Source: Bacteroidota bacterium (lineage in GTDB: Bacteria; Bacteroidota; Bacteroidia; Chitinophagales; LD1). Taken from it: a stretch of 64,000 nucleotides of DNA. Location: assembly GCA_947479455.1 (NCBI GenBank), contig CANJZE010000005.1, positions 62,001 through 126,000 on the forward strand. Reading direction: 5' to 3'. Below the pieces are notes generated by a model. The model ran no database searches, was not told the origin of the DNA, and saw only the letters and a program-made list of their open reading frames with translations. Shown here in pieces: positions 32,902-41,691 of the stretch. The position numbers and the translations under genes were made by a program. How positions within the stretch are numbered: position 1 is the stretch's first letter; each line of letters begins with the position of its first letter.

Positions 32902-34374
32902 ATGGATATTCTCAACAACATGGTTTCGGTAATGAATAAAGAAGAAGTGCGTCATTTTAAGTTGTGGCTTAATAGCACTAACTCATCTGAAATCAGAAAG
33001 GATATTGTGCTCTTCGATTATATCCGCAAGTCGGCAGATAAATACGAAGAGGAGTTGGTTTTTAAAAAGCTTTACGGCAAGGGTGATAAAAATTCGTTCT
33101 ACAAATTAAAACATCGTTTACAGGAAGACCTTGGTTATAATTTAGCTCTCTTGCATTTTGGTAAACACGAATCGAATAATTTGTTTTTGTTTTTGTCGCT
33201 GTATAACATTTTCATTTCCCGCAATCAGGCAGAAATTGGCATTTACTTTTTAAAGAAGGCTGAGAAGCGTGCGCAGCAAGCTGAAAACTTTGAAATTCTC
33301 GATATGGTTTACGCCAACTTTGTACGCATATCTGCAGATCTGTCCGACATCAATCCGGAAGTGTACATCCAGAAACGAAAAGATAATGTAGTGAAGCTAA
33401 ATCGCATTCGCGAAACAGATCAGGTGTTAGCCGCAGTAACGTATCGTTTAAAACTTTCTCAAAATTATGGCAAGCGCGATGTGGGTTTGCTTAAGCTGCT
33501 AGACAATACGATTAAAGAATTTTCGGAAGATGATTCTATAAAACACAGCAAGACTTTTCAAACAAGAGTGTTTCGTGCGCTAAGTCAACTGTTGATTCAA
33601 AACCACAATTTTCCCGAGTTGGAAAAATTTTCGTTGAGTACGTATCAACAATTTGTAGAAGAAAAATGGTTTGATAAATCGAATCACGAAACGCGAATTC
33701 AAATGTTGATTTACATCATCAACTCTACTTTTAAAAACAGAAAGTTTCGCGAGAGTTTAGATTATGCCGAAACTTTGGGAGAGGAGTTGAGCGCGTTCAA
33801 CAATCTTCTTTACAATAAGTATTTGTTCTTCTACTATAATTCGCTCGTAATTAACTATGCGCAAATAGATTTAGCCCGTGGCTTAAAAGCATTGGATGAA
33901 GCAGAACGCGAAATGAAAGGGATGAAAAACAGTTACTACGAGTTTTTTATTTACCTCAATCGCGCCAACCTGCTATTCTTTCAACGCAAAACAAATGATG
34001 CTATTCGAAGCCTCGTAAAACTTTATGGAAACGACCACTACCGCAAAACAGATGCTTCGTTCAAATTCAAAATTTCGGTAGCCGCATCTATTATGCAATG
34101 CGAAAGCGGTGATGAAGAAACTACATTAAAGCGTGTTGGACAAGTAAGAAAACAGTTCAAAGAACTACTGGCAACCGATGACTTTAAGCGCGAAAGATTT
34201 ATTCTAAAATTGATTCCCGATTTAATGAAGTCACCCAAGCTTAAAGACAATAAAAAATTGACTTCAACCATTATAAAGTTCGTTTCAGGAAAGGTGAAAG
34301 AATCGGTTGAAGATGGAGAAGTATTACGTTATCGTGCGTGGTTAGCTCCTAAAGTTGGCTTACAGCCTGTTTAA
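32902..34374 (+). CDS. Conserved-looking helical protein of unknown function
   Basis: A 490-residue soluble protein without signal peptide or transmembrane segment. It is rich in Lys, Glu and aromatic residues and appears almost wholly alpha-helical; several helix pairs (about 90-160, 230-330 and 340-390; for instance YYNSLVINYAQIDLARGLKA) have a TPR-like look, so a scaffolding or binding role is plausible. I do not recognise the family. It is flanked by a perfect 16-bp inverted repeat at 32801-32816 and 34378-34393. Base composition resembles the neighbours, so recent transfer is not evident. Confidence 0.7.
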   Translation: MDILNNMVSVMNKEEVRHFKLWLNSTNSSEIRKDIVLFDYIRKSADKYEEELVFKKLYGKGDKNSFYKLKHRLQEDLGYNLALLHFGKHESNNLFLFLSLYNIFISRNQAEIGIYFLKKAEKRAQQAENFEILDMVYANFVRISADLSDINPEVYIQKRKDNVVKLNRIRETDQVLAAVTYRLKLSQNYGKRDVGLLKLLDNTIKEFSEDDSIKHSKTFQTRVFRALSQLLIQNHNFPELEKFSLSTYQQFVEEKWFDKSNHETRIQMLIYIINSTFKNRKFRESLDYAETLGEELSAFNNLLYNKYLFFYYNSLVINYAQIDLARGLKALDEAEREMKGMKNSYYEFFIYLNRANLLFFQRKTNDAIRSLVKLYGNDHYRKTDASFKFKISVAASIMQCESGDEETTLKRVGQVRKQFKELLATDDFKRERFILKLIPDLMKSPKLKDNKKLTSTIIKFVSGKVKESVEDGEVLRYRAWLAPKVGLQPV

Positions 34375-34377
34375 AAC

Positions 34378-34393
34378 TGAACAGGTAAGAAAC
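34378..34393 (-). repeat. Right arm of a 16-bp inverted repeat flanking the 32902 gene
   Basis: TGAACAGGTAAGAAAC, exact reverse complement of 32801-32816. It starts three bases after the stop codon and ends eight bases before a TAnnTTTG box. Confidence 0.7.
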
Positions 34394-34401
34394 AAACTAT
34401 A

Positions 34402-34409
34402 TAAATTTG
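34402..34409 (+). promoter_or_regulatory. Putative -7 box upstream of the 34501 surface protein gene
   Basis: TAAATTTG, exact TAnnTTTG match, about 90 bases before the chosen start; it implies a leader of about 85 bases. Confidence 0.35.
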
Positions 34410-34500
34410 GTTTGCTCACAACCCAAATGCATATTTGCGTATCAATTATAAAGTAAAACGAACAAGCTTTAAATTTTTAAAAACCAAAACCACATTTACT

Positions 34501-37500
34501 ATGAAAACGCTAAAAACATTTTCGCTGCTTATTTCTCTCGTGTGTTGCTCTTATTGGAGTAATGCACAGTTTCTTTGCGGTATTAATCAGGTCTATTATT
34601 ATGAGACCACTAATCCAAACCAAACGTTTACGTTTCACGACACCACTCAACTTCAACCCAACTGGCAAATCATTGGTTGGCATTGGGACTTTGGTGATGG
34701 CAGTACCTCCACACTTCAATCACCACAACACCATTACACAAACAATGGTGTTTACACCGTTTGCGAAATTGTATCTGCTTATAGTAATGGGTTATCATGT
34801 TCCGATACCTTTTGTAAAGTATTGACCGTTTCCTGTACAAGCATTAACGGTAACTTTACGTATTCGGCAGGGGCACTTGGTTTAGTCACCTTTGCCACAG
34901 CGTTTACCTCCATTTATACACCTATCACATATGCATGGAATTTTGGTGATGGTTCTGTAGGAACCGGAGCAAATCCTACACATACTTATAACATTCCAGG
35001 AGTATATACGGTATGCGTTATAGCTACTGATGCGAATGGATGTAGTACAACTGTTTGCAATCAAATTGGAATCACTTCAGGTATTTGTGGATCGCTGAGT
35101 GCTGCATTCAGTGCAACCACCAATGGAAATGTGGTGGCACTTATAAGTAGCTCTACAGGAACCAACGGAAATACTTTATATCAATGGTCGCTCGATGGAC
35201 AAGTTTTGACTAACCCCAACCCTAATACTTCTTACTCAATTTCAAGTGTTACACCAGGAGTTCACACCATCTGCTTATATGTTTATGCTAATGCAAATAC
35301 ACTTTGTGATTCGACTTGTCAAACTGTCACGGTTGGAAATATTTGCGGAAATGTGCAGGCAAGTTTCACTGAAACATCTAATGGAAGTGGAGTAGTGGTA
35401 CTTCAAAGCACCAGCACAAATGCTCCCGCAAATGCTATGTATGAATGGTGGATGGATGGTTTAATTGTTGCTCAAGCAAACTCGAATACTGTTCTCACTA
35501 TTCCAAACGTTAGTAATGGACTTCACACGTTCTGCTTATATGTATATGCTGTAAGCAATTCGCACTTCTGCGATTCTATATGCCAAACTGTTTATGTAAG
35601 TAGTTCTAATCCTTGTTCTGGATTGAGCGCACAGTTTACTCAAACTTATGTGCAGAATAACGGGGTGCAATTTTATAGTGCCAATGCCGATAGTAGTGCC
35701 GTTTACAGTTGGAGTTTTGGTGATGGACAAACCTCTTCGCAGGAATCACCTACCCACTACTTTGCAAATGCAGGTTTATATACGGTTTGTTTGATCGTAC
35801 ACATTGCCGGAACTAATTGTGCCGATACTTCATGCCATAGCATTCAAGCAAACGTAGGAAACCCTTGTAATGGTTTTGGTGTAAGTATTTCTTCACAAGT
35901 AAATCCAAATGGCGGATGGTATGCTACAGCAAATCCTATCAACGGAACACCTAACGCAAATTATTATAGCGCTTGGTCTAATGGTTCTACTACAAATAGT
36001 ATTGCTGTAATAAACAGCGGGGTTTATTGCGTAACTATTACCGATGCCAACGGTTGCACAGCGTCTACTTGCGATTCGGTTCCAAATAATAATAGTGTCT
36101 GTAATTTAGTAGCAACTATTTATGAAAACAATGGTGGACTCTTCTCCATCCTTACCGTGTATGATAGCGGTGGAATTGCCCCACTTAGTTATCAATGGAG
36201 CAATGGAGCTTCTGCTTCTAATATACTTACGGTTACGGTTTCGGGAACATATTGTGTTACGGTCTATGATAATTTTCAATGCTCGGCTGTAGCTTGCTAC
36301 TACGTGCAAGTAGGTGGAGGAAATTGCACCGATACGATTTGCGGGATTGTGTTTGAAGACAGCAACGGAAACGGAGTACTTGATGGAAGCGAACATCCAT
36401 ACAGCGGAGGAAGTATTTATATCAGCGGTTCAAACCAGGTTGTTGTTGACAGTTTTGGTCATTACACCGCTTGTGTACCTGCAGGTACTTATAATATTTA
36501 CTATTGTTCACCAGCAGGATATTCGTTCACTCTTCCTATGGGATCTCCAAACAATGGTAACAACTGCGCGGTTTATCAAAACATATACATACATGGTGGT
36601 GGATCACATTGTGGTTTTGATTTTGGCGTGCAGAACCACTCGACTACTATTTGTGGAACGGTTTATTTCGATGCCAATAACAATCATCATTATGATTCTA
36701 CCGAAACAGGAATTGGAAATGTGGTTGTATTAATACAAGGTGGTGGCGCTACTTATACCGGATACACCGATCAAGACGGCAATTACTGCGTGCTAGTTCC
36801 TGCCGGCACCTATACTATCACCGTTCAGTCTAATATTTATTCAGGAGTAATTACGCCAACTGTAATTTCAGTAGCGGCTACAAGTACAGGGGTTACATAC
36901 AACCACAACGATTTTGGAGTTTACACACAGCCGGGTTCTTGTAACTTAATGATTTCAATTACTCCACATACAACGGTGACAGCCGGTTTTCCAGCCTGGT
37001 ACGATATTCAGGTTTGTAATATTGGCGGAAACATTACCAGCGGTACGGTGAATATGTTTTATGATTCACACTTAACTTTCAGCAGTGCTTCGCCAGTTCA
37101 AACTTCACAAAATTCATCTACACATACCGTTAGCTGGACTATCAATAACATGTTGCCGGGTTCATGCGAATACTACTGGGTTGATTTTGATGCAAGCCCG
37201 AACACACCAATCGGTCAGTTCATTTTTACGCTTGCGAATGTGCTTACTACAGGTTGCAACGATATTGACATGAGTAACAATGTTGACACGATTCACCAGG
37301 ATGCTACTGCAAGTTGGGACCCCAATAACAAATTGGCTTGTGTTACCAATCACGATGCAGATCCGAGCTATCAAGAAGTATCGAGCTTGAATTCAAATCA
37401 ACGAATTGAGTATGTTATCAATTTCCAAAACACCGGAAATTCACCAGCGGTTAATGTAGTAGTGATGGATTTATTAAGCAACGATATTGATGCTAGCAGT

Positions 37501-38019
37501 TTTGAATTACTAGGCGCAAGTCACAGTATGACTGCTACACGCACAGGTGCAGAACTTAATTTCAAGTTCAATTCAATCATGTTGGCTGATTCAACTACCG
37601 ATGAAGCGAACAGTCACGGCTGGGTGAAATTTGCTGTGAACGCGATAAACGGTTTGGTTCCTGGCCATGTAATTTCTGATGACGCTGCCATTTACTTCGA
37701 TTTCAATGTGGCGGTAATTACGAACGATGCTGCAGTAACATTGATTGATGTTACAGGTATTGATGAACTGGTTTCTACGGCAACCATTGTTGTAGCACCA
37801 AACCCAATGAGTAGCACTGCAGAATTTAAATTGAACGATACAAAAGCAACAGGATTTAAACTTCGTGTTACAGATATGACGGGCAGATTAGTGCGCGAGG
37901 AAATTGCTAATTCCAATTCAATGATTTTTGACAGAAGCAATTTGGCTTCGGGTATTTACACGTATCAAGTTATTCAACAAAATAAGATTTCGGCAAAAGG
38001 AAAATTGGTGGTAGAATAA
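34501..38019 (+). CDS. Large secreted PKD/SdrD-like repeat protein with T9SS sorting domain
   Basis: From ATG 34501 the product is 1,172 residues: signal peptide (MKTLKTFSLLISLVCCSYWSNAQ), PKD domains (WHWDFGDGSTSTL, YAWNFGDGSVGTG and YSWSFGDGQTSSQ, with PKD-like segments between), SprB-like units (YYSAWSNGSTTN, LSYQWSNGASASN), two SdrD-B/Cna-B-like domains (ICGIVFEDSNGNGVLDGSE and ICGTVYFDANNNHHYDSTE, the calcium-binding type), a DUF11/DUF7619-like region (DPNNKLACVTN to VWKF-type WVKFAVNAING) and a type A sorting domain (VVAPNPMSSTAEF to GKLVVE). An earlier start at 34435 lacks a signal-peptide look. Its C-terminal half is paralogous to the protein at 61569-64000. Likely a surface adhesin or structural protein. 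Confidence 0.87.
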   Translation: MKTLKTFSLLISLVCCSYWSNAQFLCGINQVYYYETTNPNQTFTFHDTTQLQPNWQIIGWHWDFGDGSTSTLQSPQHHYTNNGVYTVCEIVSAYSNGLSCSDTFCKVLTVSCTSINGNFTYSAGALGLVTFATAFTSIYTPITYAWNFGDGSVGTGANPTHTYNIPGVYTVCVIATDANGCSTTVCNQIGITSGICGSLSAAFSATTNGNVVALISSSTGTNGNTLYQWSLDGQVLTNPNPNTSYSISSVTPGVHTICLYVYANANTLCDSTCQTVTVGNICGNVQASFTETSNGSGVVVLQSTSTNAPANAMYEWWMDGLIVAQANSNTVLTIPNVSNGLHTFCLYVYAVSNSHFCDSICQTVYVSSSNPCSGLSAQFTQTYVQNNGVQFYSANADSSAVYSWSFGDGQTSSQESPTHYFANAGLYTVCLIVHIAGTNCADTSCHSIQANVGNPCNGFGVSISSQVNPNGGWYATANPINGTPNANYYSAWSNGSTTNSIAVINSGVYCVTITDANGCTASTCDSVPNNNSVCNLVATIYENNGGLFSILTVYDSGGIAPLSYQWSNGASASNILTVTVSGTYCVTVYDNFQCSAVACYYVQVGGGNCTDTICGIVFEDSNGNGVLDGSEHPYSGGSIYISGSNQVVVDSFGHYTACVPAGTYNIYYCSPAGYSFTLPMGSPNNGNNCAVYQNIYIHGGGSHCGFDFGVQNHSTTICGTVYFDANNNHHYDSTETGIGNVVVLIQGGGATYTGYTDQDGNYCVLVPAGTYTITVQSNIYSGVITPTVISVAATSTGVTYNHNDFGVYTQPGSCNLMISITPHTTVTAGFPAWYDIQVCNIGGNITSGTVNMFYDSHLTFSSASPVQTSQNSSTHTVSWTINNMLPGSCEYYWVDFDASPNTPIGQFIFTLANVLTTGCNDIDMSNNVDTIHQDATASWDPNNKLACVTNHDADPSYQEVSSLNSNQRIEYVINFQNTGNSPAVNVVVMDLLSNDIDASSFELLGASHSMTATRTGAELNFKFNSIMLADSTTDEANSHGWVKFAVNAINGLVPGHVISDDAAIYFDFNVAVITNDAAVTLIDVTGIDELVSTATIVVAPNPMSSTAEFKLNDTKATGFKLRVTDMTGRLVREEIANSNSMIFDRSNLASGIYTYQVIQQNKISAKGKLVVE

Positions 38020-38051
38020 GTTTTCTCTAACTCACCTTACTAGCCAAAAGC

Positions 38052-38086
38052 AAAGCCCTGTTTCTGAAAAGAAACGGGGCTTTTTT
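38052..38086 (+). terminator. Intrinsic terminator after the 34501 surface protein gene
   Basis: A 13-bp stem (38052-38064 with 38071-38083, one G-T pair), loop TGAAAA, then a T-run to 38086. Confidence 0.88.
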
Positions 38087-38194
38087 ATAAAGGAAACATC
38101 TACGGCTGTTGTCTATTGTCTCCCGATGAGGAAAACGGGATGAAACATAAAATCTATTGTCTAATATCTGACTTCGAACTCTCATCGCTTTTTC

Positions 38195-38202
38195 TACTTT
38201 TG
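38195..38202 (+). promoter_or_regulatory. Putative -7 box of the 38235 thiolase gene
   Basis: TACTTTTG matches TAnnTTTG and lies 32 bases before the ATG; a near-match TTC is 19 bases upstream. Confidence 0.45.
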
Positions 38203-38234
38203 GCGCGCATTTCAAAAACATAAAAATCAAAACT

Positions 38235-39410
38235 ATGAACGAAGTATATATTGTAAGTATGGCGCGCACTCCTATTGGTAGTTTAAGCGGTGTTTTATCG
38301 CAGTTGACCGCTGTGCAACTAGGTGCGCAAACAATTAAGAAAGCCATTGAACGCGCAGGCATTACCGGCAACGATGTGGAAGAAGTAATTATGGGAAACG
38401 TAATTCAAGCAAACACAGGTCAGGCACCGGCCCGTCAGGCAGCAATAGCTGCGGGTGTACATGTTGGCGCTACTGTTGCCACTATCAACAAAGTTTGTGC
38501 AAGTGGCATGAAGGCAATTATACTAGGAGCACAAAGCATTATGCTTGGCGATAAGGATATTGTTGTAGCAGGCGGTATGGAAAGTATGACTAACGCACCT
38601 TACATGATAGCTAATGGCCGAGGGGGTTACAGATATGGCAATGGTGAATTGGCAGATGCCATTGTTCGCGATGCGCTGCAAGACCCTTACAGCAAAGAAA
38701 TGATGGGTAACAGTGGCGACCGTTGTGCTAAGAAATTTAATTTCAGTCGCGAAGAGCAGGATGCTTTTGCTTTAGAAAGCTATCGCAGAGCGAGCGAAGC
38801 TTACAAGAATAATTCGTTTGCCGATGAATTGTTTGATGTCGAAATAGCCGGCCGTGGCGATTCGACTTTTGTAAAAGAAGATGAAGAATATAAAAAGCTA
38901 CGTGCCGATAAAGTAGCAACCTTAAAACCCGCTTTCGGAAAAGACGGAACAGTAACTGCGGTAAATGCCTCTAAAATTAATGATGGTGCTGCTGCAGTTG
39001 TACTAATGAGTGGCAAAAAGGTAAAGGAGCTCGGATTAAAGCCTATCGCAAAATTCCTTGGTTATGCTGATGCTGAACAGGCACCCGATGATTTTACTAC
39101 ATCGCCCTCAATTGCCATGCCCAAAGCTGCGGTTAAAGCAGGTCTAGAAATTAAGAACATTGATTACTTCGAAATCAATGAAGCCTTCAGCAATGTAACT
39201 ATGGCAAACACAAAGTTGCTTTCACTTGACCCTTCTAAGGTAAATGTGTTTGGTGGAGCAGTAGCACTTGGCCATCCTGTTGGTGCAAGTGGTGCGCGCA
39301 TTATCTGCACGCTCATTTCTGTGTTGAAAAATAAAAACGGTAAATACGGTTGCGCAGGAATTTGCAATGGAGGAGGAGGAGCAAGTGCCGTGGTGATTGA
39401 GAAATTATAG
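38235..39410 (+). CDS. Acetyl-CoA C-acetyltransferase (thiolase)
   Basis: The 391-residue cytosolic enzyme condenses two acetyl-CoA or cleaves acetoacetyl-CoA. The acyl-binding Cys88 is in NKVCASGMKA; other conserved blocks are GGMESMTNAPYM, the NEAFSNV element, GGAVALGHPVGASGAR carrying the active-site His and the C-terminal CNGGGGASAVV with its Cys. Length and motifs match AtoB/PhaA-type biosynthetic thiolases rather than FadA. It is preceded by a terminator and its own promoter, and followed by a convergent SUI1-family gene. It could feed beta-oxidation, mevalonate or polyhydroxyalkanoate pathways; none is evident next door. Confidence 0.94.
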   Translation: MNEVYIVSMARTPIGSLSGVLSQLTAVQLGAQTIKKAIERAGITGNDVEEVIMGNVIQANTGQAPARQAAIAAGVHVGATVATINKVCASGMKAIILGAQSIMLGDKDIVVAGGMESMTNAPYMIANGRGGYRYGNGELADAIVRDALQDPYSKEMMGNSGDRCAKKFNFSREEQDAFALESYRRASEAYKNNSFADELFDVEIAGRGDSTFVKEDEEYKKLRADKVATLKPAFGKDGTVTAVNASKINDGAAAVVLMSGKKVKELGLKPIAKFLGYADAEQAPDDFTTSPSIAMPKAAVKAGLEIKNIDYFEINEAFSNVTMANTKLLSLDPSKVNVFGGAVALGHPVGASGARIICTLISVLKNKNGKYGCAGICNGGGGASAVVIEKL

Positions 39411-39422
39411 CCAGAGCATCAT

Positions 39423-39469
39423 GCCATCCTAAACGAGACTTTGCGATGTGAAGGAACTTGTGTTTCGTA
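39423..39469. repeat. Degenerate single-arm relative of the 5470-5569 repeat
   Basis: The sequence from GCCATCCTAAACGAGA to CTTGTGTTTCGTA follows the left arm at 5470-5513, keeping the TTTGCGA..TGAAG core. It lies between the convergent thiolase and SUI1 genes and lacks the second arm, so it looks like a decayed copy. Confidence 0.5.
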
Positions 39470-39470
39470 T

Positions 39471-39809
39471 CTAACCGCCTTTCTTTTTTGTCTTATATCC
39501 CTGCACCGAAAGAAGTTGAATTACTTTATCGCGGTGTTCGCCTTGCAGCAGAATAACTCCGTCTTTCACAGTTCCACCAACTCCGCATTTGCTTTTCAAA
39601 TGTTTACCCAACGTTACCAAATCGGTTTCACTGCCAATGAAGTTTTCTATTACCGTAGCCACCTTACCGCCTTTCAATCTTTCCAACGAGATATAAAGTG
39701 TTTGCTTTGCAGGTTCAACTGTTTCTTGCTCATTGAGTTCTTCCGCTTCTTTAAAATCAGGATTGGTTGAAAATACAATGCGGTCTTTAAAATCTTTGTT
39801 CTTGCTCAT
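39471..39809 (-). CDS. SUI1/YciH-family translation initiation factor-like protein
   Basis: The 112-residue protein has a SUI1 fold over residues 38-108: TLYISLERLKGGKVATVIENF, then LGKHLKSKCGVGGTVKDGVILLQG and a final HRDKVIQLL helix. The N-terminal 35 residues are charged and variable. Bacterial YciH proteins resemble eukaryotic eIF1 and affect start-codon selection or translation in stress; the exact role here is unknown. It ends convergently with the thiolase across a decayed repeat. Confidence 0.88.
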   Translation of the reverse strand: MSKNKDFKDRIVFSTNPDFKEAEELNEQETVEPAKQTLYISLERLKGGKVATVIENFIGSETDLVTLGKHLKSKCGVGGTVKDGVILLQGEHRDKVIQLLSVQGYKTKKKGG

Positions 39810-39903
39810 GCGCTGAATAATTTACAATGGCATAAATATAAATTAGAGAACTTATACTCTTTGCGCCTTTGCGTAAATCAGTTTCATCGTGTCTTAAACT
39901 TTT

Positions 39904-39911
39904 TAGATTTG
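39904..39911 (+). promoter_or_regulatory. Putative -7 box of the 39934 lipoprotein gene
   Basis: TAGATTTG, exact TAnnTTTG, 22 bases before the ATG; a T-rich stretch rather than a clean TTG lies at the -33 position. Confidence 0.45.
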
Positions 39912-39933
39912 CCGCAACACATTACTTCAACCC

Positions 39934-40389
39934 ATGAAACGAAATCTGCTTTTACAATATCTCCCACCTCTACTTTTGATACCCTTTATTCTATATTCTT
40001 GCCGCGAAGCTTGCGATAAAGGTTACGAAGGCAAACGCTGCGATGTACCGCAGCGCGATAAATTTGAAGGCGTTTGGAATGCGGTGGATAACCCTGGCTC
40101 TTTAACCTATACGGATACAATTATTGATGGCAGTGATATTGTTGAGGTCGTTATTTCCAAAAATTTTTCGGGTAACAGATATTATAAAGCGGTTAAGGCT
40201 ACTGTTTTAGAAAACACAATTTCAATTTTTCCTACCGACCAAAAAATTGATACGAGTAAAACATACGCAGTAGGCTCAGGCGTAATAAGTGAAGACCACA
40301 AAACCATTAACTGGAATTATACCCTCACTATCAAAACTGATACACCTTTTATCAGTACCAACTATACTGGAGTGTGGACAAAGCAGTAA
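39934..40389 (+). CDS. EGF-motif lipoprotein, first of a tandem pair
   Basis: A 151-residue lipoprotein: signal segment with LYSC (lipidated Cys23), then CDKGYEGKRC (Cys27-x8-Cys36), the C-terminal half of an EGF-like module, then a beta-rich domain (KFEGVWNAVDNPGSL to YTGVWTKQ) that I do not recognise. The next gene encodes a clear paralogue with cysteines at the same positions. The domain resembles lipocalin-like or beta-sandwich folds in its W/Y pattern, but that is a guess. It has its own upstream -7 box. Location is likely the outer-membrane periplasmic or surface face. Confidence 0.72.
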   Translation: MKRNLLLQYLPPLLLIPFILYSCREACDKGYEGKRCDVPQRDKFEGVWNAVDNPGSLTYTDTIIDGSDIVEVVISKNFSGNRYYKAVKATVLENTISIFPTDQKIDTSKTYAVGSGVISEDHKTINWNYTLTIKTDTPFISTNYTGVWTKQ

Positions 40390-40409
40390 TGACTTAACGT
40401 AAACTTCGC

Positions 40410-40439
40410 TTGTAGTTTTTATCAATATTTCTACATTTG
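40410..40439 (+). promoter_or_regulatory. Near-perfect Bacteroidota promoter of the second EGF-motif lipoprotein
   Basis: TTG (40410-40412), 19 bases, TACATTTG (40432-40439). This is the consensus spacing for the phylum's housekeeping sigma factor and lies 32 bases before the ATG. Confidence 0.65.
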
Positions 40440-40471
40440 GGCTTCATTTTTAAAAACAAAAACAAATCATT

Positions 40472-40915
40472 ATGAACAAAATTTTCAAAGGAATCTTAGG
40501 CGTTGCAGTATTGGCAACAATGGTATCTGTGTCATCTTGTACAAAAACTTGCGACAAAGGATATGAAGGGACTGATTGCAAAACTGAAGTAAGAACAAAG
40601 TTTGCAGGTACCTATTCAGCAAGTGATAACCCGGGTGCATTGGTTTACTCAGTTACAGTAGCCAGCGGTGCTTCTATTTCTGATGTTGTTATTTCAAGCA
40701 ATTTTTCGGATAGCTATTTCGTGAACAACGTTAAAGGCACTGTTGATGGCAGCATTTTAACTATTGCAAGACAACAACCTGATAGCGATAATTATTTTGT
40801 TGAAGGAACCGGAACACTTAGTGGTAAAACAATTACCTGGAGTTATAAAATCATTAACGCTACTGTTACTCCTGAAACAACAATTTCTTACACTGGAACT
40901 TGGACAAAACCATAG
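40472..40915 (+). CDS. EGF-motif lipoprotein, second of a tandem pair
   Basis: A 147-residue paralogue of the preceding protein: lipobox VSSC with Cys23, then CDKGYEGTDC at the same spacing, then KFAGTYSASDNPGALVYS and a matching C-terminus (YTGTWTKP). Identity is low in the middle and high around DNPG.L.Y and VVIS.NFS, which are probably structural. An intergenic gap of 82 bases with a strong promoter separates the copies, so each may be regulated independently. It ends in a strong terminator. Function unknown; a binding or adhesion role is only suggested by the EGF motif. Confidence 0.72.
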   Translation: MNKIFKGILGVAVLATMVSVSSCTKTCDKGYEGTDCKTEVRTKFAGTYSASDNPGALVYSVTVASGASISDVVISSNFSDSYFVNNVKGTVDGSILTIARQQPDSDNYFVEGTGTLSGKTITWSYKIINATVTPETTISYTGTWTKP

Positions 40916-40933
40916 TTTTCAATTTCATGAAGA

Positions 40934-40970
40934 AAAAAGAGGCTGTCTCCTAGTTAGGCAGCCTCTTTTT
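40934..40970 (+). terminator. Intrinsic terminator after the tandem lipoproteins
   Basis: A 12-bp perfect stem (40934-40945, AAAAAGAGGCTG, with 40959-40970) that extends by a few inner pairs, ending in a T-run. It shields the following methyltransferase gene from read-through. Confidence 0.88.
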
Positions 40971-41034
40971 GTTTGTACAAGGGTGTGATGTGCAACCTTA
41001 AACAACCGACAGTGCTAACATAAAACGAAATAAA

Positions 41035-41664
41035 ATGGAACATTTAGACAGAAAAAACCATTGGGAAAACATCTACCAGACAAAAGACCTGAAAGACGTA
41101 AGTTGGTATCAACCGACCCCGACAACTTCGCTGGACTTTTTAAAACAGTTCAACATTTCGACAACTGCAAAAATTATTGACATTGGTGGTGGCGACAGTT
41201 TTTTAGTTGACCACTTACTTGACTTAGGTTACACAGACCTCACAGTTCTTGACATTTCAGCCGCTTCACTTGACAGAGCAAAGCAACGACTTGGCGACCG
41301 TGCGACAAAAGTAAAATGGATAGTTGCAGATGCAGCGACTTTCAAACCGACTGAACAATATGACTTCTGGCACGACAGAGCTGCGTTTCACTTCTTGACA
41401 CAAGAACAAGAAATCGCAAACTACATTGACACAATTCAAAAGAGTATTAAGCCGACAGGTGTTTTAGTTATCGGGACATTTTCGGAGCAAGGACCAAAAA
41501 AATGTAGCGGAATAGAAATCAAACAATATTCGGAAACGACAATGACCGACCGACTGAAAAAGTTTTTTGAAAAAGTAAAGTGTATAACGGTTGACCATAA
41601 GACACCGTTTGACACAATACAGAATTTTATCTTTTGCAGCTTCAAGAAATTGGCGACAGCGTAA
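41035..41664 (+). CDS. Class I SAM-dependent methyltransferase with foreign codon usage
   Basis: The 209-residue cytosolic enzyme has a Rossmann-type methyltransferase fold: motif I IIDIGGGDSFLVDHL (GxGxS variant), an acidic strand VLDISAASLDRA, and WHDRAAFHFLTQ where the substrate pocket normally lies. The N-terminal HWENIYQTKD and WYQPTPT are typical of the thiopurine/tellurite-resistance-like methyltransferase group, but substrate is not known. Of 19 aspartates, 18 use GAC, unlike neighbouring genes where GAT is common, and the gene ends just before a long imperfect palindrome. These features suggest it was acquired as a cassette. Confidence 0.85.
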   Translation: MEHLDRKNHWENIYQTKDLKDVSWYQPTPTTSLDFLKQFNISTTAKIIDIGGGDSFLVDHLLDLGYTDLTVLDISAASLDRAKQRLGDRATKVKWIVADAATFKPTEQYDFWHDRAAFHFLTQEQEIANYIDTIQKSIKPTGVLVIGTFSEQGPKKCSGIEIKQYSETTMTDRLKKFFEKVKCITVDHKTPFDTIQNFIFCSFKKLATA

Positions 41665-41691
41665 CTTGACGAAATGAGAAAGGCAGCACAT

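Noticed and set aside
40953-40959. GTTAGGC, matching the integron core GTTRRRY, upstream of the methyltransferase
   Set aside because: It is part of the loop and inner stem of an intact intrinsic terminator, so it is not evidence of a cassette boundary.
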